Shown here: positions 45,050 through 53,720 of the stretch, one piece after another
Layout: each line of letters opens with the position of its first letter
Position numbering within the stretch: position 1 is the stretch's first letter
NCBI GenBank assembly: GCA_963821325.1
Contig: CAWGDC010000003.1
Coordinates: forward strand, 62,001 to 126,000
Length of the DNA stretch: 64,000 nucleotides
Source of the DNA: PALSA-555 sp963821325
GTDB taxonomy: Bacteria; Actinomycetota; Acidimicrobiia; IMCC26256; PALSA-555
Reading direction: 5' to 3'
Program-made: the position numbers and the translations under genes
Notes under the pieces: model-generated
Databases searched by the model: none
What the model was told of the DNA's origin: nothing
Seen by the model: the letters and a program-made list of their open reading frames with translations, nothing else

Positions 45050-45871
45050 TTACTGAGGGATGATGGCCGCGGGCACCTGGGTGTGCTGCAGGATCTGCAA
45101 GGCGGTGCTGCCGAGTCGCAACCCCTCGAACCCCCCCAAGCCTCGGGCACCCAACACGATGAGGTCGGGCTCCTCGATGGCCACCATCCGGATCAGCGCG
45201 GACGCCGGCCAGCCTTGCGCCACCACGACGTGCGTGGACAACCCGTCGTCTCGCAGCGACGCGGTCCACTCCCGGCAACGTCCTTGGAGTTGCTCATGAG
45301 CGTCGGCCGGCTCCGCGCCGACGCCGCGGGTGTGCACATGAACCGCGAGGACGTCGTTGTGCAGAGATCGGGCGAGCGCGGTAGTCCACGCCACCGCGGC
45401 GGCGCTGCCCGGCGAGCCGTCGATCCCGACCAGCAGCCGAGTCGGCGGCCCCGTCGGAGAACCAACTGGGACCATGACGAGCGGCACGGTCGTGTGGTGT
45501 GCGATCGCGTGAGCCACATGGCCGAGATGCAGCGCGGGGAACCACCCGGCACCGCTCGAGGCGAGCACCAGCAGGTCGGCGTGATATGCGGACGTGGCTT
45601 CGAGCAGCGCCACGCGAGGGTCGCCCTCGATGGACAAGGTTCGATAGTGCGTCGGTGCCTTCCGAGCGGGCCGACTCCAGCTGTCCGCCAGCAGTTGGTC
45701 GAGTTGCGCCCGACTCGTGACTGGCTCGTCGGCTCCACTGTCGCGTAGCCCGGGTTCGAGCACCCCGGCGATGATGAGCTCACCGTCGAGCGCCCTGGTC
45801 AAGCTCGCGGCCCAGGCGACCGCCCGAGTCGCCGGTGCCGAACCGTCCGTTCCCACGAGCACACACGTCAC
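45050..45871 (-). CDS. universal stress protein, two Usp domains
   Basis: The 273-residue protein has two UspA domains. The first (1-140) begins CVLVGTDGSAPATRAVAWAA; the second (145-273) begins RLLVGIDGSPGSAAAVAWT and has the ATP loop LGARGLGGFEGLRLGSTA (G-x2-G-x9-GS). The first copy has LASSGAGWFPALHLGHVA, partly degenerate. Rv2623-type two-domain proteins bind ATP and slow growth in mycobacteria. It follows the SRPBCC gene by 107 bases and may share its promoter and DosR-like box. Confidence 0.9.
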   Translation of the reverse strand: MTCVLVGTDGSAPATRAVAWAASLTRALDGELIIAGVLEPGLRDSGADEPVTSRAQLDQLLADSWSRPARKAPTHYRTLSIEGDPRVALLEATSAYHADLLVLASSGAGWFPALHLGHVAHAIAHHTTVPLVMVPVGSPTGPPTRLLVGIDGSPGSAAAVAWTTALARSLHNDVLAVHVHTRGVGAEPADAHEQLQGRCREWTASLRDDGLSTHVVVAQGWPASALIRMVAIEEPDLIVLGARGLGGFEGLRLGSTALQILQHTQVPAAIIPQ

Positions 45872-45978
45872 CGGACAGACTCCTGACGATCGTCGGGTCC
45901 CGGCTTGGTCATTCTGGCTGATGCCGAAGTCGCCCGTCCGCCCGGCGGGCTACCGTCCGGCGGGCGCTGATGTGAAGC

Positions 45979-46500
45979 TCAGGGTGAGCGCTCGATGACG
46001 CTCGGCGACACGTCTCGGCGCCGAACGGGCGGTGCGTGCTTGGTCAGCTGCTGGGACAGCCGCCTCGACACCTCGAGCACATAGTCTCGGAGGGAGGTCG
46101 ACGCCGCCTGACGTCCGGCGAATCGCTCGACGAGGGCACCCAGGACCCCGAAGGGTGGCTTGTACTCACCGACCAGACGCACCTCGAGGGTGTCATGTCC
46201 CAAGTCGCGGACACGAAGACGCCCCTTCATCGTGGGGAACAGCATCGGGTGCTCGGCCGCACGCCAGCGGAGCGGGATCTCCAACGTGCGTGGGGCAACA
46301 CCCAGGGTCCGTCCGCCAAGTTCGATGGTCCCCACCTCCGCGGCGACCCGCCGGCCCAGTGAACCACCCCCGACGCGGACCCGGAGCTCGTTGAGCGGCT
46401 CGCGGACGACATCGTCCAACTCGAGGCGCAGCAACGGCGGAACGTCATCGAAGCGACCCTCGAGCTCTTCAGCGATGTCGATCGGCTGCCTCGTCGTCAT
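45979..46500 (-). CDS. SRPBCC-like hypothetical protein
   Basis: The 173-residue protein has a C-terminal half compatible with a START/SRPBCC fold: LEIPLRWRAAEHPMLFPTMK, then LEVRLVGEYKPPFGVLGALV and a long last helix with TSLRDYVLEVSRRLSQQL. Such folds bind hydrophobic ligands. The family was judged by pattern only. The ATG start is 54 bases from a DosR-like box, and a stress protein gene follows in the same direction. Confidence 0.65.
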   Translation of the reverse strand: MTTRQPIDIAEELEGRFDDVPPLLRLELDDVVREPLNELRVRVGGGSLGRRVAAEVGTIELGGRTLGVAPRTLEIPLRWRAAEHPMLFPTMKGRLRVRDLGHDTLEVRLVGEYKPPFGVLGALVERFAGRQAASTSLRDYVLEVSRRLSQQLTKHAPPVRRRDVSPSVIERSP

Positions 46501-46553
46501 TGCCTCCCCATTCTGCCTCGTTTCAGGATGGAACCGATCGAGGCGGCGGGCTA

Positions 46554-46567
46554 GGGCCCAAAGTCAT
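46554..46567. promoter_or_regulatory. DosR-like box
   Basis: GGGCCCAAAGTCAT, read on the reverse strand as ATGACTTTGGGCCC, shares the GACTTTGG core with the box at 43832-43845. It is 54-67 bases upstream of the SRPBCC start. Confidence 0.5.
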
Positions 46568-46739
46568 TGCCCGTCGGCGCGACGTTCGACGTCTCTGGCG
46601 AGCCCTCGCCGTCTGTGCAGCTGGGGAGACGTCCGCCTGCCAGACCCCGTCCGACCCGGTGCGGACGACCACGACGGTGCACGGCGTGCGCGTCGATCGG
46701 TCACGGTCTTCGGGACTCGGGGCGGTAGCGTCGCGCCAC

Positions 46740-46925
46740 GTGGACCGTCACCGGTATCGCGTCGTCTTCCGAGAACGACCGGCCGAGGTGTTCTTCGCCT
46801 CAGGCTACGAGGAGCGGGGTGGCGTCATCGAGTTCTTCGATGCCGACATTGCCGACGACGAGACGACGGGCACGCGCGTGTTCACGCGATCGAGCGTCCT
46901 CGAGATCGTGGACCTCCACGACTGA
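46740..46925 (+). CDS. small hypothetical protein in the dormancy island
   Basis: A 61-residue protein is proposed from GTG 46740: RYRVVFRERPAEVFFASGYE, RGGVIEFFDADIADDETTG, ending SSVLEIVDLHD. It looks like a compact beta sheet. Codon use fits coding from this point, but not further upstream. A full DosR left half-site TTCGGGACT lies at 46709-46717, 22 bases before the start, supporting a separate promoter. The reading frame extends further 5', but that stretch looks non-coding. Confidence 0.45.
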   Translation: MDRHRYRVVFRERPAEVFFASGYEERGGVIEFFDADIADDETTGTRVFTRSSVLEIVDLHD

Positions 46926-46991
46926 GCAGCCCGCCAGGTCCCGTCGCTCGCCGGTGCATCGGCCCAGTCGACCACGGACCAAGGCCCTGGT

Positions 46992-47318
46992 TCAGGTCTC
47001 GTCGGACGTTCGCACCTCAAGGCTCGTCAGGTCGATGAGCTCGGGCGTGCCGTCACGGTCAGCGTCAACCGAGATCGCGTCGACCCATTCGATCGCCCGC
47101 GGCCGGCCGTCATCGTCGATGTCGCGGTCGAGCTCCACCACCGTCTCGACGATGTCCGGACCCTCCGCAAGGTCGTACTCCGCCGTCCTCGTCGTCCGAA
47201 CGGCGTCGGGAACTCCGTCACCATCCAGGTCGAGGTACTCGGTCTCGGCGGGAGCGGCCGGAACGTCGCCCAACGGGCTCACCGCGGCGGACCCGGGAGG
47301 GTTGTCGTCGGGTGCCAT
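46992..47318 (-). CDS. small acidic protein with EF-hand-like calcium loops
   Basis: The 108-residue protein has three Asp-rich loops in a row: YLDLDGDGVPDAVR, LDRDIDDDGRPRAIEW and SVDADRDGTPELIDL. The D-x-D-x-D-G spacing is that of EF-hand/dockerin or thrombospondin-type calcium loops. There is no signal peptide. ATG 47318 has GGGAGG five bases upstream. It is divergent from PEP synthase, with a DosR-like box in the shared leader 67-80 bases from this start. A calcium-dependent structural role is inference. Confidence 0.65.
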   Translation of the reverse strand: MAPDDNPPGSAAVSPLGDVPAAPAETEYLDLDGDGVPDAVRTTRTAEYDLAEGPDIVETVVELDRDIDDDGRPRAIEWVDAISVDADRDGTPELIDLTSLEVRTSDET

Positions 47319-47384
47319 GCAGCCTCCCATTCATCGTCTTTGGTTGACGCCCACGACGCTAGGGGGACGCCCTGTCGCCGGCCA

Positions 47385-47398
47385 GGGCCCTTTGACCC
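47385..47398. promoter_or_regulatory. DosR-like box between divergent genes
   Basis: GGGCCCTTTGACCC is a good palindrome (10 of 14 positions of GGGACTTTGGTCCC). It lies 67-80 bases from the calcium-loop gene start and 129-142 bases from PEP synthase, so it could serve either. Confidence 0.55.
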
Positions 47399-47526
47399 AT
47401 TCGTGGGGGTGCCGCGGCGGTATCGGGACGAAAGCCCCTGGTGTGCTGACGGGCTCGCCGCGACACTCGTAGAGGTCACGGTTCGGCCTCGGTGTCGGCA
47501 TCGGACGGTTGGAAAGTAGGTGTGAG

Positions 47527-49791
47527 ATGGGGATGGGAAGGATCGCCTGGTTCAAGGACGTCGGGCGCGAGGACGCCCTGGTCGCGGGTGGGAAGGGCGC
47601 GAATCTCGGCGAGTTGACGCGTGGAGGGTTTCCGGTTCCCGACGGGTTCGTCGTGACCGCGGACGCGTATCTGACCGCGATGGACGAGGCTGGCGTGCGG
47701 GTGCAGCTGCGCGAAGGGATGGAGACCGCCGACCCGGGCGACACCGCTGAGATTGCCGCGACCGCCGCGCGCCTGCGAGAACTCGTCGAGAAGGCGGGGA
47801 TGCCGACCGAGCTCGGCCAGGAGATCCTGGACGCGTTCCGTCGCCTCGGCGAGCCGCTCGTCGCCGTGCGGTCGTCGGCAACCGCCGAGGATGCGGGCGA
47901 CACGTCCTTCGCCGGTATGAACCAGACGTTCACGAACGTCAGCGAGGACGACCTGTTGGGACGGGTCGTGGACTGCTGGGCGTCACTCTTCGGGCCGCGC
48001 GTCTTCTCCTACCGGGCGGCGCGCGGGATCCACGACGAGGCCGCGATCGCCGTCGTCATCCAACGAATGCTCGACGCGGATCGGTCTGGGGTGATGTTCT
48101 CCGCCGACCCGGCGACGGGCGACCAGTCGCGTGTCGTCATCGAAGCCGCCTTCGGGCTCGGCGAGGTCGTGGTCAGCGGCGCGATCGAGCCCGACACGTA
48201 TGTGCTGAGCAAGGACGGGCCCCGGCTGCTCTCCACCCGGGTCGGTCACCAACTCTTCGCCATCCGACGCGGTGCCGACGGCCACGACCAACGGGTTGAG
48301 CTCGCCGACGACGACGGGGCGCGCCGCGTGCTCTCGGACGAAGACGCGCTCACCCTCGCCCGTGTCGCCGCCCAAGTCGAGGCGCACTACGGCAGTCCCC
48401 AGGACATGGAGTGGGCCTTCGAGGGCGACACCGTGTATCTCGTCCAATCGCGTCCGATCACGACGCTCGGGGCCGCCGCCGCGACCGAGTCGGTGCAGGC
48501 GTCGGAGCCACTGGTGACGGGGCTCGGCGCGGGACCTGGCGTGGCGAGCGGCCGGGTGCGGGTCCTGCGCTCGGTCGACGAGGCGCCACGCCTCAAGGCC
48601 GGCGAGGTGCTCGTCGCGCCGATGACGACCCCCGACTGGGTGCCAGCCATGCGGCGCGCCGCCGCGTTGGTCACGGATGGGGGCGGCATCACGTGTCACG
48701 CCGCGATCGCCAGTCGCGAGCTCGGGGTGCCGTGCATCGTCGCGACCCGACAGGCGACGACGGTGCTGCGGGACGGCGAGTTGGTCACCGTCGACAGCGG
48801 GGCGGGTGCCGTGTACGCCGGCGCGGTCACGTCGAGCGTCGCAGCCCCAGCAACCGCGCACGCCATCGCGGAGGCGGTCGAGCCGCTCGGCACTCGCCTC
48901 TACGTGAACCTCGCCATGGCCGACCGGGCGGTCGAGGTCGCCGCGCTCCCGGTTGACGGCGTGGGACTGCTCCGGGCCGAGCTGATGCTCACCGAGGCCC
49001 TGAACGGCGAACATCCCCGGCACGTGATGGCCAGGGGCGGTGACAGCGCCTTCCTGGATCGGATGAGCGCCTCCCTGCTGCAAATCACCCGAGCGTTCGC
49101 CCCGCGGCCCGTCATCTACCGCACGATTGACTTTCGGAGCAACGAGTTCCGGGGGCTGACCGGTGGTGACGCGTACGAGCCGGTCGAGTCGAACCCGATG
49201 ATCGGGTATCGGGGCTGCTACCGGTACGTGCGCGAGCCCGACTTGTTCGCCCTGGAGCTGAAACTGCTGGCCCGGGTGCGCGAGGAGACACCGAACCTGC
49301 ACCTCATGATCCCGTTTGTGCGGACACGCTGGGAGCTCGAGGCGTGCCTCGAGCTCGTCGACCGGAGCCCGCTGGGCACCCAGCGGGACTTGCACCGCTG
49401 GGTGATGGCCGAGGTCCCCTCCGTCGTGTACCGCATCCCGGAGTACGCCACGCTGGGCATCGACGGCGTGTCCATCGGGTCGAACGACCTGACGCAGCTG
49501 ATGCTGGGCGTCGATCGTGACTCGGAGACCTGCGCGGAGCTCTTCGACGAAACCGATGACGCCGTCCTCGACGCCATCGGTCGGATCATCGAGGCGGCCC
49601 GCGCCGCAGGCATGACCTCGTCATTGTGTGGCCAGGCTCCGTCGACGCGCCCCGGGTTCGCCGAGCTGCTCGTCCAGCGGGGGATCACCTCCGTGTCGGT
49701 GAACCCCGACGCGGTGTCGCAGGCTCGGATGGCCATCGCCGCGGCCGAGCGGCGGCTCCTCCTGGACGCCGCCCGCCGCACCGACCCGTGA
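47527..49791 (+). CDS. ppsA: phosphoenolpyruvate synthase
   Basis: The 754-residue protein has the three PEP synthase/PPDK domains: an N-terminal ATP-grasp part (AGGKGANLGELTRGGFPVPD; AVRSSATAEDAGDTSFAGM), the swivelling phosphohistidine domain with GGGITCHAAIASRELGVPC (His), and a C-terminal barrel with LCGQAPSTRPGF (catalytic Cys). It converts pyruvate and ATP to PEP, AMP and phosphate. In the island it would feed gluconeogenesis from pyruvate. ATG 47527 sits behind AGTAGGTG. The protease gene follows after 51 bases. Confidence 0.93.
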   Translation: MGMGRIAWFKDVGREDALVAGGKGANLGELTRGGFPVPDGFVVTADAYLTAMDEAGVRVQLREGMETADPGDTAEIAATAARLRELVEKAGMPTELGQEILDAFRRLGEPLVAVRSSATAEDAGDTSFAGMNQTFTNVSEDDLLGRVVDCWASLFGPRVFSYRAARGIHDEAAIAVVIQRMLDADRSGVMFSADPATGDQSRVVIEAAFGLGEVVVSGAIEPDTYVLSKDGPRLLSTRVGHQLFAIRRGADGHDQRVELADDDGARRVLSDEDALTLARVAAQVEAHYGSPQDMEWAFEGDTVYLVQSRPITTLGAAAATESVQASEPLVTGLGAGPGVASGRVRVLRSVDEAPRLKAGEVLVAPMTTPDWVPAMRRAAALVTDGGGITCHAAIASRELGVPCIVATRQATTVLRDGELVTVDSGAGAVYAGAVTSSVAAPATAHAIAEAVEPLGTRLYVNLAMADRAVEVAALPVDGVGLLRAELMLTEALNGEHPRHVMARGGDSAFLDRMSASLLQITRAFAPRPVIYRTIDFRSNEFRGLTGGDAYEPVESNPMIGYRGCYRYVREPDLFALELKLLARVREETPNLHLMIPFVRTRWELEACLELVDRSPLGTQRDLHRWVMAEVPSVVYRIPEYATLGIDGVSIGSNDLTQLMLGVDRDSETCAELFDETDDAVLDAIGRIIEAARAAGMTSSLCGQAPSTRPGFAELLVQRGITSVSVNPDAVSQARMAIAAAERRLLLDAARRTDP

Positions 49792-49842
49792 CCTCGCCGA
49801 CGGTGAAGACGCCGGTTCAGTCGGCTGCGGCATAGTGACCCC

Positions 49843-51015
49843 GTGAACGAGAGTGTCCGCCTCGGCCGCGTCGGTGGCATCGCGATCGGCATGAACTGGA
49901 GCCTCGTGCTGATCGCGGGCCTGTTGTGCTGGGCCCTGGGCGACATCACCCTGCCCAGCGCGGCGCCCCACTACGGCTGGGCGGCGTACACCGTCACGTC
50001 GGTGGCTGTCGTGATCCTGTTCTTCGTCGCGCTCCTTGCCCACGAGTTGGCGCACTCGATCGTCGCTCGCCGCCGTGGCGTTGAGGTCGACCGGATCACC
50101 CTGTGGCTCTTCGGCGGGGTCTCCCAGCTACAGGGAGAAGCCCACACGCCCGGCAGTGAGTTCCAGATCGCCATCGTCGGGCCACTGACCAGCCTCGCCC
50201 TCGCGGTCGTGTTCGCGACGTTGGCTGGGCTAATCGACGCCCTCCACGGACCCACGCTGGGCGTAGCCGCCGCGGGATGGCTCGGCGGGATCAACGCGCT
50301 CCTCGCGGTCTTCAACCTGCTGCCGGGCGCGCCCCTCGACGGGGGACGGGTCCTGCATGCGCTGGTCTGGCAGCGATCCGGCAGCCACGAGCACGCCACG
50401 GAGGTCGCGTGCCGATCGGGACAGTGGGTCGGGTACGGCCTCATCGGGCTCGGCGTGATCGCGCTGCTCGGCGGCGACCTCTTCGCCGTGTGGTTCATCC
50501 TGATCGGCTGGTTCCTCCTCGCCGCGGCACGCGCCGAAGCGACCCACGAGCTGCTCCGCGACGCGCTCGCGCCGCTCCGGGTTCGAGACGTCATGACGTC
50601 CGATCCCGTCGTCGCGCCCGACGACACACCGGTCGGGGAGCTCGTCGAGGACTGGTTCCTCGGCCGAGGCCATTCGGCATTCCCGCTGCACGACGCCGAG
50701 GGACACATCGACGCCCTCGTGACGCTGAAGCGGCTGCGCCGAACTCCCGGCAACGGGGTCCGAACCGCTCGCGACGTCGCCGACGACGTCGCAACGGTCG
50801 CCCACGCCCACCCGGACGACAGCGTGCAGACGCTGCTCCAGCAGATCGCGGCCGCGACCGGCGGGGACGGCCGAGCACTCGTCTTCGACGGCGACCACCT
50901 GGTCGGGATCGTGTCCCCGACCGATCTGCAGCGGGCGTTGGACGTCGCGGGCCTACGACGCGCCCATCCGAGAATCGGCACGCCTCCGACGCCGCCGGCG
51001 GGCCGACCGCACTGA
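49843..51015 (+). CDS. site-2 protease (M50) with CBS pair, Rip3-like
   Basis: The 390-residue membrane protein has six or so helices, the zinc motif LLAHELAHSIVARR (HExxH) and NLLPGAPLDGGRVLHAL (third ligand Asp). A cytoplasmic pair of CBS domains follows from about residue 245 (VRDVMTSDPVVAPDDTPV; GRALVFDGDHLVGIVSPTDL). This is the layout of SpoIVFB/Rip3-type intramembrane proteases; the Mycobacterium tuberculosis homologue Rv2625c is in the DosR regulon. It probably releases a regulator in response to nucleotide or redox signals. GTG 49843 is the start. Confidence 0.9.
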   Translation: MNESVRLGRVGGIAIGMNWSLVLIAGLLCWALGDITLPSAAPHYGWAAYTVTSVAVVILFFVALLAHELAHSIVARRRGVEVDRITLWLFGGVSQLQGEAHTPGSEFQIAIVGPLTSLALAVVFATLAGLIDALHGPTLGVAAAGWLGGINALLAVFNLLPGAPLDGGRVLHALVWQRSGSHEHATEVACRSGQWVGYGLIGLGVIALLGGDLFAVWFILIGWFLLAAARAEATHELLRDALAPLRVRDVMTSDPVVAPDDTPVGELVEDWFLGRGHSAFPLHDAEGHIDALVTLKRLRRTPGNGVRTARDVADDVATVAHAHPDDSVQTLLQQIAAATGGDGRALVFDGDHLVGIVSPTDLQRALDVAGLRRAHPRIGTPPTPPAGRPH

Positions 51016-51322
51016 TCGTTGCCCGGCACGACCTCCGGGGGCGACCATCAGCGAGGTGGAGGTGATCCACGCTGGCCAGGCGGGGCGACGCCACGTCGAG
51101 CGCTCGACGTCCCGCTCGATCGAGGCGGCGACGCCGCCGAGCAGACGCACCGTCCGCCGTCCGTTGCGGAGACCGGACCGAGCGCTGATGCTCCGCGACG
51201 GTCGCATGTTGGTTGGTGACGGGGCCGCGTCCTGATCGACGCCCGCGCGGCAACGAGCTGGCCGCGGTCGAGCCGGGTCGTTCACTCGAGGGCCGTGCTC
51301 GACGGCGGGGCGCCCGGCTGGG
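51016..51322. other. 307-base intergenic stretch without a recognised gene
   Basis: The stretch separates two convergent genes. It is GC-rich, and short reading frames on both strands encode only Arg/Pro-rich, low-complexity peptides that look like frame shadows. No clear terminator with a T-tract and no repeat was seen. Confidence 0.4.
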
Positions 51323-52125
51323 CTACGCGGGATGGACGGCCACGACGGGCACGCGGCTGTGGCGCACCACGGTGATCGCGTCGCTGCCGAGCAGCACCCG
51401 CGCCGCGCCGGTCCGCGCGTGCGAGACGACCGCCAGCAGCGCGGCGGGTACTGATTCGGCGGCCTGGTTGATGGGGGGCCAGATGTCATGGCCCGGCAGG
51501 ATCTCGTAGCTGGCGCCGACGCCGCGCTTCCCAAACTCGTCGGTGAGGCGTTCCATCTGCTCGATTGGCTCCGCTCCACCACGGGGTCGTGTTCGATGCC
51601 GTCGCTGACGATCACCACCGTGACGAGACGCACGGAGGCCCGGAGCCAGCTCGCGAGCTCGGCGATCGCCAGGCAGCGCTCCGACGTCTCGGAGCCGTCG
51701 ACGCACACCAGGATCGTGGGATCCGCCGACCAGCCCGCGGGAGGGCGGGCGTGCGGGCCGACGACGACGACCGGGCGCGTCGCGGCGTGGAGCACCGCCT
51801 CGGCGGTGCTCCCGAAGAGCGCCTCGCCGACCCCCGTGTGGCCGTGCGTCGCGAGGCAGACGAGCTCGGCCGGGTTGTTGGCGTGCTCGACGATCGCGTC
51901 AACGGGTGCTTGATCGGCTTGTACCTGTCGCCGCACGAGGGGGCCCGCGCCCGGCACATCGACCCCGTCGAGGTAGGCGCGCGCTCGATCCGAATCCGAT
52001 GCCGGTCGGGCGACGAGCAGATCGAGGCCCGCCCCGAGCCGCGTGGCGAGCGCCACGCCAGCCGGCACCGCCGTCTCGGACCGTCGGGACCCGTCGACCG
52101 GGACCACGACCCGCTCGACGCTCAT
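51323..52125 (-). CDS. universal stress protein, two Usp domains, frameshifted
   Basis: The first domain reads RVVVPVDGSRRSETAVPAGV through CLATHGHTGVGEALFGSTAE (ATP loop). The second begins ILVCVDGSETSERCLAIAEL. A missing base near 51575 breaks the second domain; the alternative frame continues VGASYEILPGHDIWPPINQA and ends TGAARVLLGSDAITVVRHSR. The corrected length is about 268 residues. The start overlaps the stop of the preceding small gene (ATGA), so both belong to one unit under the paired boxes at 52596-52631. Confidence 0.85.
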
Positions 52126-52537
52126 GGGGATGGCGCCAGCACCAGGCGCAGGTCCAAGAACGCGTCGGCGGCCTGGACACTCCCGACGAGCAGGGCGTCG
52201 GTCGAGGCCTCCACGAGCTCGTTCACGATCTGCGCCGCCGCCCGACTTCGGTCGGTGTCGGCGATGGCGTCGAGGATGCTGCGGGCCATCGCCACCGCCT
52301 CGTCACGGGGCAGGGCGTCACGGCCGCCCACGCACGCCAGCGCCTGGTCGAGCAGGGTCACGGCCGGCAGCTGCTCGGGACGGTCGGCCGTCGGGGCGGT
52401 GCAGGCGGCGATCACCGCGAGCTGCCCGACGTCTCGAGCCGCGTCCCCCGCTGGCGCTGGACGCTCGCGAACTGCAGGGCGAGCGCTCGGCTGGTCGGCC
52501 AGTGGAACAGGTAGGCCAGGAACTCGTCGACCGTCAT
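52122..52537 (-). CDS. small helical protein coupled to a stress protein, frameshifted
   Basis: The protein has about 138 residues after adding one G to a G5 run near 52445: MTVDEFLAYLFHWPTSRALA, then LPAVTLLDQALACVGGRDAL and RSRAAAQIVNELVEASTDAL. It is almost entirely helical, with no recognised family. ATG 52537 has GGAGGG upstream. Its stop overlaps the start of the two-domain stress protein, and two DosR-like boxes lie 59-94 bases upstream. Confidence 0.6.
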
Positions 52538-52595
52538 GACGGCCCTCCATCGGGTTGTGTGGAGCCAGCATGCCTGTGCCCCGGCCGCCGGGGCA

Positions 52596-52631
52596 GGGCC
52601 ACAAGACCCGAGCCTCCGGGCCAAAGGACCC
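52596..52631. promoter_or_regulatory. pair of DosR-like boxes, 22 bp apart
   Basis: GGGCCACAAGACCC (52596-52609) and GGGCCAAAGGACCC (52618-52631) are close copies, spaced 22 bp centre to centre, or two DNA turns, as in tandem mycobacterial DosR sites. They lie 59-94 bases upstream of the small helical protein and stress protein genes. The second box runs into GGACCCCTAGCGGGG (52626-52640), a sequence also found at 17868-17882. Confidence 0.65.
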
Positions 52632-52826
52632 CTAGCGGGGACGGCCAGCGGGCGGCCGCGGACACGAGAGGATGACGCGTTGCCATGCTCGACCGCGGTC
52701 GAACCAGAACGGTCTCGCCCGGGACGCTGACCGATTCTCGTCGCGCCGCGAGGTCGCGGGATCCCGTCGAGTTCATGATCGTCCTTAACATGTCGTCGCT
52801 GGCTACGAGCCGTCGGGAGCTGAGTG

Positions 52827-53720
52827 ATGAGCGCGATCCGAACCGTCGGCTTGTCGAAGCGCTTTGGCGACACGCTCGCGCTCGACGCCCTCGATCTGAC
52901 GGTGGCGGAGGGCGAGGTATACGGGTACCTCGGTCCGAACGGCGCCGGGAAGACGACGACGATCCGGCTGCTGCTCGGCCTCCAGCGCCCGAGCGGTGGC
53001 CGGGCGGAGCTCTTCGGTATCGATTCGTGGGCGGATCCGGTGACGGCGCACCGGCGGGTCGCGTACGTGGCGGGCGAGCCGCTGCTGTGGCCGGCCCTGA
53101 CGAGCGCGGAGACGTTCGAGTTCCTCGCCCGGCTGCACGGCGGCACCGACGTGGCGTATCGCGATCAGCTCGTGCAGCGCTTCGAGCTCGACACGGGCAA
53201 GAAGATCCGGGCGCTTTCGAAGGGCAACCGCCAGAAGGTGCAGCTGATCGCCGCGCTCGCGACCCGTGCCGAGCTGCTGTTGCTCGACGAGCCGACGAGC
53301 GGGCTCGACCCGCTCATGGAGATGGCGTTCCGGGAGTGTGCCCAGGAGGCCAAGCGCCGCGGCCAGACGATCTTCCTGTCGTCTCACATCCTCAGCGAGG
53401 TCGAGGCGATCTGCGACCGGGTCGGGATCCTCCGGGCGGGGCGGCTGGTTGACCAAGGGACGCTGCAGGAGTTGCGGCATCTGGCGGCCCAGACCGTCGA
53501 GGTGACGTTTGTGGGACAGGTGCCAGCACTCCCCCCGCTTCCCGGGGTTCAGGTTGAGCCGGCGGGCCCAAATGCCTTGCGCTTCGAGGTGTCCGGGAGT
53601 GTCGGGCCCTTGATCGCGGCGCTCGCCGAGCATCCCGTCGCGATCCTGACGAGCCGCGAGCCGTCGCTCGAGGAGATCTTCCTGCACCACTACGACAGCT
53701 CCGACGGCCATGCCCCCTAG
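52827..53720 (+). CDS. ABC transporter ATP-binding protein
   Basis: The 297-residue ATPase has Walker A GPNGAGKTTT, signature LSKGNRQKVQL (a common variant of LSGGQ), Walker B LLLLDEPTSGLDP and the H-loop in ILSEVEAICD. The C-terminal extension fits DrrA-like exporters. ATG 52827 is preferred over GTG 52824. It overlaps the permease start by 11 bases, so the two form one exporter. Confidence 0.9.
   Translation: MSAIRTVGLSKRFGDTLALDALDLTVAEGEVYGYLGPNGAGKTTTIRLLLGLQRPSGGRAELFGIDSWADPVTAHRRVAYVAGEPLLWPALTSAETFEFLARLHGGTDVAYRDQLVQRFELDTGKKIRALSKGNRQKVQLIAALATRAELLLLDEPTSGLDPLMEMAFRECAQEAKRRGQTIFLSSHILSEVEAICDRVGILRAGRLVDQGTLQELRHLAAQTVEVTFVGQVPALPPLPGVQVEPAGPNALRFEVSGSVGPLIAALAEHPVAILTSREPSLEEIFLHHYDSSDGHAP

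Noticed and set aside
46500..46739. 5' extension of the small gene at 46740-46925
   Set aside because: The upstream part is low-complexity, lacks the codon bias of real genes, and contains the DosR-like box and half-site expected in a promoter.
52719..52732. GGGACGCTGACCGA before the ABC exporter as a DosR-like box
   Set aside because: Only about 8 of 14 positions agree and the right half is missing.
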